From Gymnothorax reevesii (taxonomy: Eukaryota; Chordata; Actinopteri; Anguilliformes; Muraenidae), in the NCBI GenBank assembly GCA_029721435.1, contig CM056583.1:46963120-47027119 (forward strand): DNA of 64,000 bases, written 5' to 3'. The stretch's first letter is position 1. Every line of letters begins with the position of its first letter. The position numbers and the translations under genes are program-made. The notes beneath the pieces were generated by a model. That model did not search any database, was not told where the DNA came from, and worked only from the letters and a program-made list of their open reading frames with translations. Below are positions 1-11,138 of this stretch, piece by piece.

Positions 1-242
1 AACACATCGACCCTAAAGTTTTTTAGACCAGTGTTGGAAAGTAAAATTAACAAAACCCTAATACAACCTATTCAAAGTTCTGCAGAATCTGGATTTTGCT
101 TATATTATTTTTAGTATTATTTTTCTATTTCAGCAGTACCAAAAGCACAAAGTAATTGAAATAACACATAAAATGTACTGTCACAGCAATGGGCGGTGGG
201 AATATGTTTTAGCTTAGTTTCTAATTCTGATGAAATAGAATT

Positions 243-328
243 CCCTGTACGTAACACACTCCCTGTGCTTAACACACTCCCTGTACTTAACACACTCTCT
301 GTGCTTAACACATTCCCTGTGCTTAACA
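243..328. repeat. 18-bp tandem repeat, about 5 copies
   Basis: A unit reading roughly CCCTGTGCTTAACACACT is repeated about five times, with C/T and G/A changes between copies. Any apparent open frame across it is a by-product of the 18-bp period. It lies just left of a much longer, unrelated minisatellite. Confidence 0.85.
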
Positions 329-411
329 GTACATGATATGATGGTGCCCATCAAGATCGGCAAAATCAGACAAATGTTACAGATCATCCCAAGAGCGAAT
401 CATGACCTGCA

Positions 412-1208
412 CATCATGATCATCCATCCAACGGCCCACTGTCACTGACAGATGCACATGACCATCCATCCAACAGCCCATTGACACTGACAGATGCACA
501 TAACCATCTATCCAACAGCCCACTGACACTGACAGATGCACATGACCATCCATCCAACAGCCCACTGACACTGACAGATGCACATAACCATCTATCCAAC
601 AGCCCACTGACACTGACAGATGCACATGACCATCTATCCAACAGCCCACTGACACTGACAGATGCACATGACCATCTATCCAACAGCCCACTGACACAGA
701 CAGATGCACATGACCATCCATCTAACAGCCCACTGACACTGACAGATGCACATGACCATCCATCTAACAGCCCACTGACACTGACAGATGCACATGACCA
801 TCCATCCAACAGCCCACTGACACTGATAGATGCACATGACCATCCATCAAACGGCCCACTAACACTGACAGATGCACATGACCATCCATCCAACAGCCCA
901 CTGACACTGACAGATGCACATGACCATCCATCCAACAGCCCACTGACACTGACAGATGCACATGACCATCCATCAAACGGCCCACTGACACTGACAGATG
1001 CACATGACCATCCATCAAACGGCCCACTGACACTGACAGATGCACATGACCATCCATCAAACGGCCCACTGACACTGACAGATGCACATGACCATCCATC
1101 AAACGGCCCACTGACACTGACAGATGCACATGATCATCAATCAAACGGCTCACTGACACTGACAGACGCACATGATCATCAATCAAACGGCTCACTGACA
1201 CTGACAGC
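412..1208. repeat. 42-bp minisatellite, about 19 copies
   Basis: A 42-bp unit (core GACAGATGCACATGACCATC) repeats about 19 times. Because 42 is divisible by three, several frames on both strands stay open and give 14-residue periodic peptides. Those frames have no start context, no flanking homology and no non-repeat sequence, so I read the block as non-coding satellite. Copies fall into sub-variants (AACAGCCCAC versus AACGGCCCAC, and a 3' pair with AACGGCTCAC) arranged in runs, as expected from local unit duplication. Confidence 0.93.
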
Positions 1209-3361
1209 TCCATGGTCAGGACTTGCACTTTAACGGATTGGGAAAAATGATGGAAGTAGAGGAACTGCAGCCTTTCATTGCCAACCATTTTTCACGAAAA
1301 AATAGGCAAACAGTAACTAGCAAGCCAACTCTTTCTAGCAACCACCTTCATATGAAAATTGGGCAACACAGCTGCTTTTCACATTGCATTGCAAAATACA
1401 CTGAAACACCCAAAAATAACAGCACAGAGACGAGCAGCACACTGTCCTCCCCGTCCTGATCGGAAACCGCACTGCTCCCGATCGCTTTGCTAAATGGGAA
1501 GTGGGGTGTGAATTATTAACGAGGTTATTAACAAGGATGTACCGCCCTCACTACATAATTCCCCTCTGAGCGAACTGTTGTAGCGAAATGAAATTTTAAT
1601 GGTGAAACTATGTAATAATTGTTGCAGTATGTTTTCAAAGACAACGAGAATCTGAAAATGAGAGCAATTACCAACATGAACAAAGTCTTATCAGCTCAAA
1701 CCATCTGACGGCAACATTACAATAAATTTGTTTTTCCCCCAAATTAATCTGCCAAGGAACATCAAAGCAGTGTTTTGAAATCATATTTCACTATAGCAGA
1801 TTTCGCTTTTTAAAAGGAGAAGTGTTTGCAATGGCCTATGCGATTCATATAATCAAAAGCTAAATAAGGAGGCAGCACACAGATATTTTATTTTCAAGCG
1901 TTGCTGATTTTCGTTTCAGCCTTGAGGTGTACTGCATTGTGAAAGCTGTGTGGGAGCTGTAGACCAAGATGAATCCACACCAGCTTCTAGTGTTCTCCAC
2001 ATTTAATGTTACATAATTTGTCAGAACAGCATTAGATGCTGCTCAATTAGTTAAATTGGTTCTGTTATTTTTGAGGCCCAAGGCGAAACGCTCAATTGTT
2101 GAGTTGATCCTCAGCATTAAATCAGCCATCAGTGGTGATGTAATATTGCTTTAAACATTTTTTAACAAAAAACATTGGACAATACAAATTAAAATATGTT
2201 TTTTGACTCTGCGTCAAAATTGCATTATCAGAGGTCTCAAGCACTAGTCCTCAATGTTGGAGGACTTAAGACTCCCGCTAATATAATTCAAATATCATAC
2301 AACTATGGTTTTAAAAAAGACCCATCAGAAGGAAAAACCGACCAAATATTAAAACTTTCATTTTGTTTAGGGTGGCTCATCATCCAGGATTAATTTTGGA
2401 GAGGGCCAGTGTTAGGACTGACAGCAGGGGCCAAAAAAAAATTATACGCACCCACCTGACCACAAATTCTGCACGTTATCAGAAGCACAACGTTTTTTTT
2501 CTAAAGTTCGGGCTCATCTTACAGACCTAATGAACAAAATAAATGTTTCATTCACAGTAATGATTTTCAGAACAGGTTTACTCTAACTATCGTTTTCAGA
2601 GGAACCTGGAAATATAAAAAATGCAATCATGCACGCAGTGATAGTGTCAGGAATAGCTTGTGACCTATTCTGCGCCATAATGATTCCAATTAAAATTTCA
2701 GAATCCCTTAAGGAATACTGGATGTCACAGTGGATACTGCATATCACAGCACTTTCAGATTTGTACCAAACAGTAAATCCCTGACTCATCACTGTATCTT
2801 TCACTCCCAGACTGGTTGGTCATCCCAGACCATTCAGAGACTCCGCATTGGAACTCATTCATTTATAAAGCCATTCTAGGTGAACTCAGGTCTAAAATTT
2901 GCGCTTTGATTTCACCAAGATCTGACTGCATTATGTTAGCTATAACTGGAGAAGCCAAGAAGTGCTTGTATTGTCTGTTCCAAGTGACAGGACTGAAATA
3001 AAGATGGCTTTTCATGTGCACCTCACTTAGATTTGCCAACAAAAAGGCTTAAAAGGGAATTGGTTTCTCTAAGCTCCTGCGAGTACGCTGGTGAATGAAT
3101 CGATTGATACTTGTCACTGTCAGGTATTTTAATCATTTTGACTTTTTAGGTATATCTCCGTGTTACTTGTTTTATTGTTGTTTTGTCTGTTTCGTCTTTG
3201 GCTATGGTCTAGGCCAGGTTTCCCTTAAAAATGACATTGTTGATCTCAATGGGACTAACCAGGTAAAATAAGGGTTACAGAATTACAGCAAAAAAAATTA
3301 AACAGGGGCTGCAGGTCTGGTCGGCTACCCAACAAAGCCAGGCCCCTGCAGGCAAACTAAC
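1209..3361. other. Presumed herc1 intron; no exon recognised
   Basis: This stretch lies downstream, in herc1 orientation, of the second coding exon. I looked on the minus strand for the next expected herc1 exon, which leads into the first RCC1-like domain, and found none, so the intron probably runs past the left edge. The only recognisable item is a LINE-type 3' tail near 3195-3290. The rest is unremarkable AT-rich sequence. Confidence 0.6.
3195..3290 (+). mobile_element. LINE 3' tail fragment (L2/CR1-like)
   Basis: The stretch with ATCTCAATGGGACTAACCAG followed by GTAAAATAAGGG resembles the 3' untranslated tail common to fish L2/CR1-type LINEs. No coding part is attached, so it is a 5'-truncated fragment. 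The family call rests on recognising the tail, not on an alignment. Confidence 0.5.
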
Positions 3362-3457
3362 CTCCTCAAACAGACACAGGACCACATGGGCCAGATTACA
3401 CAGCCCGTCCACGTCCTTCTTCAGCTGCTGTGCGCTGGCCGACTCCCCTCTGAAGCC
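3362..3457 (-). CDS. herc1: herc1 coding exon 2 (partial gene)
   Basis: This is a 96-nt exon on the minus strand, starting after a pyrimidine-rich acceptor (TTCTCTGTCCCCTCACAG) and ending at donor GAG|GTTAGT. It is in phase 0 at both ends and encodes 32 residues. The end, DGLCNLAHVVLCLFEE, matches the human HERC1 segment DGLCSLYEAALCLFEE, which directly precedes the RCC1-like region. The variable first half (GFRGESASAQQLKKDV) corresponds to a divergent linker in the human protein. Its phase joins exactly to the larger upstream exon at 6592-7554. It is too short to stand out as an open frame. The gene continues leftwards out of the window, so both RCC1-like domains and the HECT domain are missing here. 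Confidence 0.88.
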
Positions 3458-4367
3458 CTGTGAGGGGACAGAGAAGGCCTCATATCAGGCTGCGTCATCA
3501 ATCATGAGTCTGAAACAGGCAACAGGCTGGTAATGCACTCTGAAATGCGCACACCTTCCCAACTAACTTTCATTCATGTGCAGAGGTCGATTCACTGAAA
3601 AAGTCCTGAGAACAGCTATAAATAAAATTATTCAGATGGAGCATTACCCATATGACATGGAGGAAACAAATAGTGAGAAATGGGTTTTTTTTTTTTTTTA
3701 CAGGGTCAGGAATTTTACAGCTGGGCTCGTGTCCAAAGGGACGAAGTGAAGTAATTCTTTAAATCCAAAACAAACGCCCAGGAGGAGCATGTGGGATGAA
3801 TGCCAAATGAACCTTTATGAGGACAGTCCTGATACCGATAATAAGTGGAAGCAGCCCCAAGCCAGAGACACTCATTTATTAGAGAAGGTTGTACTCATAT
3901 GAGCCTCAGCGTAAAGAGCGAAGAAAATCTCATCTCCTTGAATTGTCCTAATTGTCTGGTTGGAAAAAAACTTCCACTTATTTAACATTGCAAACAGTGA
4001 TTCAACTACATTATGAGATTGAATATGCGGGAATTTTCAAAAAATCTTCTGGAGAAACATGGAACTACAAACTCTTAAGCGAAAATGCACCCATTGTACC
4101 GCAGATGTCTCAGTTTGAGATCTGAGTGCTCTGTGACAGGTCCTGAAGGTTCAGAGTAGAGGGTGTTATTTGTATTCAGAAGGGAATGTAACTGATTACT
4201 TTATTGGACCCCTTCCAGTGACAAAGGCAGGAGTACAGATACATCATAATCCAATACATAATAATAATTATGACGTCCTAAGGGAACCAGAAATGATGCA
4301 TCAGAGCAGAATCAACCTGCACTGTTCTCAATTCTTTTAGCCTTTTAGTATTGGAACACAAATAATA

Positions 4368-5784
4368 CACTGAACAAAAAAAAATATAGAAACGCAACAC
4401 TTAATCCTTTCAATATCCCGCAAAATTATTTCTGTGGTTGAGTTGTAGGGTTCAAGTCTGTGATCAAGGTCGTGTGCTACTGACAGGTGTGCATATCAGT
4501 CACCACTGTCATACCATTGTCAATTTCATGCCATTTGTCAAAACTGGCCCATCAGACAGCTGGGGGCCGATCCAGAGTTACTGAAATGAATATTCAGCCA
4601 TTTTTCAAAATGCCACAGATGACTTGAAACCTCAGAAAGCGTGATGGAATGGCTGTCTGGGCTGTAGCAAGGGCTTTTAATGTCTATCAAGAAGTCACCA
4701 AAGTCACCATTTTGAATAATTAGGCATGACAGCAAACGGTCCACATGAGCAACGACCGCATGTGACAACCCCCGCCCCCGACCGCCATATCCAGACTCTC
4801 CATCTCCTTTACCGTCTAAGACCAGCAACTGCCACTGCATATGAGACAGCTTGTCTCCACAAACGCCACATTTCTGGCTGAATCGCCTCCAGGAAGTCCA
4901 TCTCCACAACTATCAATATCTTTGTGGACTGCACCTCACCATTGTGTAACGAAGACATCCGCTCAACTGGGAGAACAGACATGTCCAACGGCTAATGGCA
5001 CAATGGAGGACTGTTCTCTTAACTGAGGAGTCATGTTTCCAGCTTCACACAGTAAACAGAAGGCGTCACACAAGGGAACGTTATGTTGATGTCAGCGTGG
5101 TGTGCAGTGTGGCAAACAGTGGCTGTGGACTGGAGTGCAGGTCTGGTTGGGAATGTCCCACAGACATAACACCCAACTGCAATTCATAAACAGTAACTCG
5201 AATGCAGTGCGATATCACCTAGATATAGCAGAGAGATATTGCAGCCTATTGTCCCACCATTCATCCGTAAGAACAAAGCCATATTTGACCGTGACGATGA
5301 CAGACCCCGCATTGCCCATATATGCAGAGTTCCTTAAGGCTGAAGACACTCCTGTGCTTGCATGGCCAGCTTATTCCCAAGATCTGTCGCATATTGGGCA
5401 GCCTTGGGATGTCCTCGGCCGACAAGTTCATCATCATTTCCCACTTACAGCTAATTTCCGCCGACTCCATGCAGCTCTTCTGGAGGAGTGAGGAACAAGT
5501 CCCCCAAGTCACAATTGACCATTTTGTAAAATCCATATGGCAGATATGCATGATGCCAATGGTGGATATACTAGAGATTGAATTTGTGAAATTTGGACAA
5601 CAGACCCCATCCCCTCATCATCTATGCCACCACAGGATTCCCTTTTATCTGTTTCAATCAGTAATTACAATATATTGCAATATGGCCATACAATCGGTCA
5701 ACGATCAGTGAAGGTACAGTGAGTTTCTGAGCCTGATCATATTTCTCACAAGATGAAGTCTAATGTCTCTATTTTTGTTCAGTG
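4368..5784 (+). mobile_element. Tc1-like transposon, decayed
   Basis: The ends are inverted repeats beginning CACTGAACAAAAA, each flanked by TA (4366-4367 and 5785-5786), the Tc1/mariner target duplication. Between them, plus-strand frames hold pieces of a Tc1-type transposase. One has the block EESCFQLHTVNRRRHTRER around 5025-5070, where the first catalytic Asp motif (usually DES) now reads EES. Another, around 5300-5510, holds LAWPAYSQDL, the motif near the third catalytic Asp, followed by the family's C-terminal block ending in a TIDHFVKS-type motif. Stops and frame shifts separate the pieces, so no functional transposase is encoded. It sits in the herc1 intron between the two coding exons. 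Confidence 0.9.
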
Positions 5785-5955
5785 TAAATTTGGCCCCATT
5801 TTCAGTTACCCATCCGACACACACACTAGTACAGCCTAGTGCAGCACAGGCTCACTCCATGACTCACCCCATGCAATCCTGTGACCCATTTTGTGTCCTG
5901 ACCCATTGTTAAACTCCTTCAACTCTTTTTTTTTTTCACTTAAGCTTTCTCTTAA

Positions 5956-6152
5956 CCCTTTAAAGCCTATAGGCCTGTATAGGGGCTGCATAGAGAATCT
6001 GCAAGAACCTGAAATGCCAGAAAACTGGCTTCCAAACATGGGACTTTTGGTTGTCATGTAACCCAGTTTACGATCAGGTGGTTTCCCCATCGCAGTAAGA
6101 TGAGTTATGGTGAGGGATCACCAGCCCCTTACACAATACAGGGTTCAAAGGG
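5956..6152. mobile_element. piggyBac-type MITE
   Basis: The left end reads TTAA|CCCTTTAAAGCC and the right end, reversed, CTAA|CCCTTTGAACCC. The termini are inverted repeats starting CCCTTT, beside TTAA on the left and TTAG (one change) on the right. TTAA duplication with CCCTTT-type ends is the piggyBac signature. At 197 bp with no coding sequence it is a non-autonomous copy. Confidence 0.65.
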
Positions 6153-6591
6153 TTAGGTAGGTTCAAAGTCAGAGAAAGCATTTTCTTCATATTGTAAGAC
6201 AATGGCATATACTGGTAGTCCTGGTAGCAGCGCTTCACTGAAGTTACATCACACTTATACTGAGACAAATATTCAAACCCAGGAAGCTGTGTTTTTTTAT
6301 GGCCAAAGCTTATATCAAATGGAAAAAATCCAGATCTTGGACATCATTGGATGTGAATTTCCCTGAAATTCACCAGGACATATTTGGGATTGTTGGAAAA
6401 CCTGGGATGTGCATTAAAATTTAGAATAGGCCTAATGTTCCACAAGTTTGAATACAGCAGCAGCATTTTAAGGGCCCATAAATGGGTCGGTAGGTTTCAT
6501 GGGGTTGAGAAATACTGTTCTACAACCCGGCACTGAAACCAATTAAAAGGCCACCAGTCATGGTACAGAGGAGAAGAGGAGAGGCTCTGAC

Positions 6592-7554
6592 CGAGTACTG
6601 CCTCATCTTGAGCAGGGTCTGCAGGATGAGCTCGTGCCCGATGCCCCCCTGTGTGCAGGACGGGTCTGACGGGCAGGGGAGCGCAGCTCCCGTGGCGGAG
6701 GCGGCCAGCGCCACCTCCATCCACTCCAGCAGGAAGCGCAGGGATCCCCTCTGCAGCGCCAGCCCCAGCAGCAGCTCCAGAGCCAGCCGGCGGCCAGCCC
6801 GGTCCGCGCCCGACCCGCTCACCGACGTCTTCTTCAGGAACTCCGCCACCTGTGCCAGGCAGTCCAGCCCCACCGCCGGGATCTTGTTCTCATTGGCCAG
6901 TGAGAGCGGGGGCAGGGCCGACAGCACGGACGAGGCGGTGGCCAGGACGTCGTTGCAGAGCGGCGGACCAGGGTGCAGCTGCGCCTGGTGCCAGTTCTGC
7001 CGCAGGAGGGCGAAGAGCAGGCTGAGGCCAGTCCGCACGCCCATCTCAATCAGCACGTCCGTGCCCGACTTCACCCGCGACCCGGGCGATCCCCAGGGCT
7101 CGGCAGCCGGCTCCAGGGCGCCCCCCTCCAGGCAGCCGGCGGCGGACGAGGAGGAGGACGGGGGCGGTGGGAGGGCGCGGAAGCGGTCGTGGTACTTGCT
7201 GTGGAGAGCATAGTAGATGCGCTGCAGCGCCACCGTCCTGTGGTGCAGGGACAGTGCATAGGGCGTCCGCGCCAGCATTCGGTGAGCCAGGCAGCGCTGG
7301 CTGTGCAGGAGGCCTGCCAGGTACTCCTCCCGCTCCTCGGCTGCGCTGGCCTCATACTGGTAGTCTGGCAGCCGCGGGCCCAGCAGCTCCTGCACGGGCT
7401 GGGCCAGCCCCACCACCTCCTTGTTGCGCAGGAGCTTGGCGTAGAGCGCCGCCGCACCGACCCGCGTAGCCGTCTGGACACTGTCCTCCGCCGACCACGA
7501 GCTGTTCAGGTGCTCCTGCCACTTCAGCATCATGTGCGTCTGACACGGCACCAT
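6592..7554 (-). CDS. herc1: herc1 coding exon 1, N terminus of HERC1
   Basis: This exon encodes the first 321 residues of HERC1, the giant E3 ubiquitin ligase (human about 4,860 aa) with two RCC1-like domains, a WD40 region and a C-terminal HECT domain; it acts in the cytosol and on membranes with ARF/Rab GTPases. Diagnostic blocks shared with human are LKWQEHLNSSW near the start, DVLIEMGVRTGLSLLFALLR in the middle, then PPLSLANENKIPAVGLDCL and RRLALELLLGLALQRGSLRF. The segment lies before the first RCC1-like domain. The ATG at 7554 has G at -3 and +4, an in-frame stop just upstream, and fits the human start. The acceptor is at about 7590 after a CT-rich tract. The donor TCG|GTCAGA at 6592 gives phase 0, matching the next exon. 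A Pro/Ser-rich insert (PPPPSSSSS) is species-variable. The exon is very GC-rich, and long plus-strand open frames over it are shadows. Confidence 0.94.
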
Positions 7555-7612
7555 TACTGAGCATTATCTTAGCACAGGGCTGGGGACAGCTGAGAGGGAG
7601 AGAGAGAGAGAG
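7555..7612 (-). promoter_or_regulatory. herc1: herc1 splice acceptor, short 5' UTR and upstream ATG
   Basis: Read on the minus strand, a (CT)n tract ends in CTCAG at 7594-7590, with a second AG ten bases on (7581-7580). Either is a plausible acceptor and leaves 25-35 nt of 5' UTR before the HERC1 ATG. An upstream ATG at 7564-7562, with A at -3, opens an overlapping out-of-frame ORF that runs to about 7352. Confidence 0.6.
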
Positions 7613-10431
7613 ATTGTCAGAGGTCGTTATAAAGAAATGGAAACCGAGAGAAGAGAGACTCTTGAAACATAGCATATCAAAATAGGCGTGCAATGCACGG
7701 AATACCCCTCAGCCCGATGTCGAAGTTTTTGGAGACGCCCGCCCGCCCGCTGCCCGACCGCCCACCCAACCGCGCGCCCAACCGCACAAAGGATAGCAAT
7801 ACCCCGTCAGCCTTGAGGACTGAGGGGTAAAAACAGATAGAAATGGAGGGCTATATTCTCCTCATCTTTCCTCTGAAACAACCTGTGAGTCGGAACTTTC
7901 CGCCAGGTTACAGCCACAAACCCATCATGGACAAAACATGAAATGAACTAGTGAAACTTTGTTTAGGAGAAGAGGCAGAATTTTTACATTTAGCTACAGG
8001 ACGCTACACACTCTGCCATGATAATAGAAAAAAGATTCACGTAGAAATATTCAGATTATATTTCATATTTAAAACAAGTGTTTCAATTTTCATTACTCAT
8101 TTTACCTTACTTTAATTATCAAACAGTATCTTTTATTGTTGACTGATTATTATTGTTGACTAATAGGCTTTGGCAAAACAGCATAAAGCAATAAAGCAGA
8201 CTGAATTGAAAAAATTGAATGAGAAACAGAGAGAGAGTAGGAGGGGGGAGAGGGGAAAGAGAGGGAGATGGGAGACAAAGAGGGAGGAGGGAGGGATGAA
8301 GAGGGAGGGAGGGAGGGAGAGGGGAAAGAAAGGAAGACCGATAAAGGGGAGAGAGGGAGAAGGGGGGAGAGAGAGAGAGGGATATGGACAGAAAGAGGAG
8401 AGAGAAGGAGAGAGTCTGAGACATTAGGGGAGAGTGACGAGGGTCAGCTCAGCTCTCCATCTCAAAGCCAAATATAAGGTCTTCTCACTTCATGCACTCA
8501 GTTGGGTTTATAAGGGACTGAGGTTTGTAATTTGTAACATTTTCTTTTTTATTGCCATCTGAAATATTCCCTAAGGCTGCAGCATGGTGGATGCAAGAAA
8601 ATTTATTTAATGATAGTTCACCTGCGCTCGGAACAAAATAATGTAATTGGGACAGTGATTTTTATTCAGATCAACCAAAATCTCCTGAAATTACTCTGGC
8701 TCCTGTTGTTGTACAGAGCAGAAGAGAAACCAGCTACAGATGGTATTTTAAAATTATCTGGGCAGTGGGCACATATAAGTGCACCGCAACACCACACACA
8801 GATTCAGTGCAGGCCTCATATGAAGGCAATGGCAGGCACATCAATATCATGCTTTAAAGGGGACCCATTATGTTGTGTACCCCCCCCCCCCCATGATAAT
8901 ATTGTTGGATGTGCCAAAGTGCAGTTTATAAACTTGTTTGCAAAAAAAAAAAAAAAAAAAAAACATTTCTAGGTAATTTGATCCCTGTCACTCCTACTCC
9001 TCAGTTAAACAGGCTGTTCTGAGAGGGCGATCCCTCAATGAGCCCTGTTCCAATTGGCCAGCAAACAGAGCCAACATGTCAGCGGAGAGTGACCATGGCA
9101 TAATTTCCCGACAAGGAAGTCTCTAAACACAGGTGAATGAATAAGTAGCAAGCTACCCAGCCAGCTATTAAACTGCACAATGAGTTTGGAATGGTGACGT
9201 CTGCCAGCTAAGCAAGCATGGACGTATTCACAAAAAAGTGGGACATGCATTCACCATGAAAGTTTAACAACACTCAAATTTCAGTCTAACATCATGACAG
9301 AATCTGTAGCTAGTACAGCACCGTTAGCCAACATCCTACTTACTGCACTCCTCCATTAAAAACACTGAATTCCATCAAAACAGTCTCCCATCTGTTACAA
9401 TTAATGCATCTTGTATGTTGCCTCCAGGTAAAATAGCAACAGTTTCAAAATTCACAGTCCATGTTGAAGCTATCTAGCTAATAAACAACAGAATGATTAT
9501 ATAAAGGTTATTCATGCATGCTGGCAAAGAAGTTTTGAGACCAACACTCAGCTAACTAGCAAGCCAACTTACATCAACAACCAAGCCATTCGAATTTCAC
9601 TCACGTTACACTTGGAATTCAGTTTGAATATGAAAAGAAATTGGAAACACATACCTTGCTAGATTCTCCTTAAAAATAAATAGAAGTCACTGCTTCTTTG
9701 CATCTCCTCTCTGATATGAATTTTGTTCCCAGTCCTGCATTGTACGGACCCAGGTTTGTAGTATTTAAGCAGTCAGACAAAAAGTGCACAGCACACACAC
9801 ATTGGTTTTTCACATTTAAGCTCGGGTGTTGGCATAAGAAAATAAGATGTGGGTGGAGATATACAGATGTGGGGTGGAATAATTCTCAGAAGCCAGCAGG
9901 TGACATCAGAAGGGGAGCAAAATCTAAATGGCGTGCCGAATACCATGTTTTATGAAAAAGGCAGCTCACAAAACACCTGACTGGGTTGTTTTACTGCACA
10001 AGTTGTGGGTCTGTAAGCACTCCAGATACTCAAATGCATGCCCAAAAGCACTGAAAAAGTGATATTTTCATAATTTGTTGCCTTTGATGAACATGTAATC
10101 AAAAGGAACAGGTTCCCTCCACTGCAGAAGACATGCACATCTGCCCCAGCCAGGGAGATGCCTGAATGAATCTGCAGTCAGATCAGCACTGATACAGCGA
10201 GGCCAAGGCTCTGAACACAAAGCCAGCAGATCAGGCACATCACTCTAGTGCCAAGACTTCCTAAGGCCCTCCTGCAAACACGCTGCCACAAGAGCATAAC
10301 CTAAGAGTCGCCGCGTGCTCTGTTCAGGGAGCGCCCTGGCATAAGAGTGTGTGAAACACTATACAGACGTGTCCGCGCTCTACTCTCACTTTCTTTTCTC
10401 TCACATGAAAACAGTCTTCAGTGCTCCCCAT
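7613..10431. other. Non-coding; simple repeats only
   Basis: I recognise no exon here. There is a short GC-rich stretch at 7736-7790 (CCCGCCCGCCCGC-type), a polypurine (GA/GGA) tract at about 8220-8420, a C-run at about 8881-8893 and an A-run at 8942-8963. The AAAGGGGACCCATTATG motif near 8857 resembles the edge of a common fish repeat, but I could not find a matching second end. If the 30.6-kb exon call is right, this is herc1 intron 1. Confidence 0.6.
8220..8420. repeat. Polypurine (GA/GGA)n tract
   Basis: About 200 bp is almost purely A and G on the plus strand (GAGAGG, GGGAGGGA and similar), with slippage variants. Predicted peptides on both strands (Arg/Glu/Gly-rich or Ser/Leu/Pro-rich) are compositional artefacts. 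Such tracts can form triplex DNA. Confidence 0.85.
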
Positions 10432-10540
10432 AAAGCTGCTTGCACACCGGACGCGAAACAAATTTTTCGCACGACAGACTACATTCAAAGTCAATGCAAA
10501 GCCGCGAACGGCCGAGCGAGTCCGGTGTGCAAGCAGCTTT
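10432..10540. mobile_element. Small MITE with about 22-bp terminal inverted repeats
   Basis: The left end reads AAAGCTGCTTGCACACCGGAC and the right end is its reverse complement (10520-10540). The 65-bp middle has no coding sequence. It is a 109-bp fold-back unit of a kind common in fish genomes. The target duplication is not clear and I cannot assign a superfamily. Confidence 0.75.
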
Positions 10541-10927
10541 AATGGGCTACTGTCAATTGAGTGACCAGAAAAGAAAATATTACACAGTCTTAAATAAAGT
10601 TATTCAGTTAAAGAAAAAAAAAGTGATTTCAAATCTCGGCTAGGATAAAGAGCAGCATGAGCAGTTATTTTGACAAATAAACCAACTACAGTTTATCTAT
10701 GGCTCTATAGAGGACAATCTCAGCTTTGAAACAATACAAATAGTTGTTATTCTTCTAAAAGACGAAACACTGCAAGGTTACATCACAAAATATTTTTCGT
10801 ACTATCACATTTATCCTTCTTCAATCGACGATATAAAATACAAGTAAATTCTGGTGACAGAGGCACAAAAAAACTAAGCACCATTGCATGAATTCATGCT
10901 AGTATACTATCCAGTCTGATCTTTATT

Positions 10928-11138
10928 TTTGCCATAGCACTTCTGCCTAAACTACGCCCAAAAATTATTAAAACGGCTCCGAACTGACTTCGCTGGTAGC
11001 TATCAGAGCCATCGATAGAGGCTCACGAGAGCACGAAAACCCCAACACTCACCATAACCAATCCCAAACCGAACTGCAAAAATAGCCGAACGAGTCAGGA
11101 CCCTGGGGGCGTGATTATGGCAGAAGCGCTTAGCAAAA
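10928..11138. mobile_element. MITE with imperfect inverted ends
   Basis: The left end (TTTTGCCATAGCACTTCTGCC) and the reverse complement of the right end (TTTTGCTAAGCGCTTCTGCC) match with a few differences, and the similarity continues inward to a shared ACGCCC block. There is no coding capacity. Superfamily and target duplication are unresolved. Confidence 0.6.

Noticed and set aside
481..1233. 250-residue open frame with a 14-residue repeat, and antisense frames at 377-1288
   Set aside because: They follow entirely from the 42-bp minisatellite period; there is no non-repeat coding sequence or homology.
6560..7560. Several plus-strand and alternative minus-strand frames of 70-217 residues over the GC-rich block
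   Set aside because: Only the minus-strand frame ending at the 6592 donor matches a known protein (HERC1); the rest are high-GC shadows.
8119..8477. Ser/Leu/Pro-rich and Arg/Glu/Gly-rich frames
   Set aside because: Both arise from the polypurine tract.
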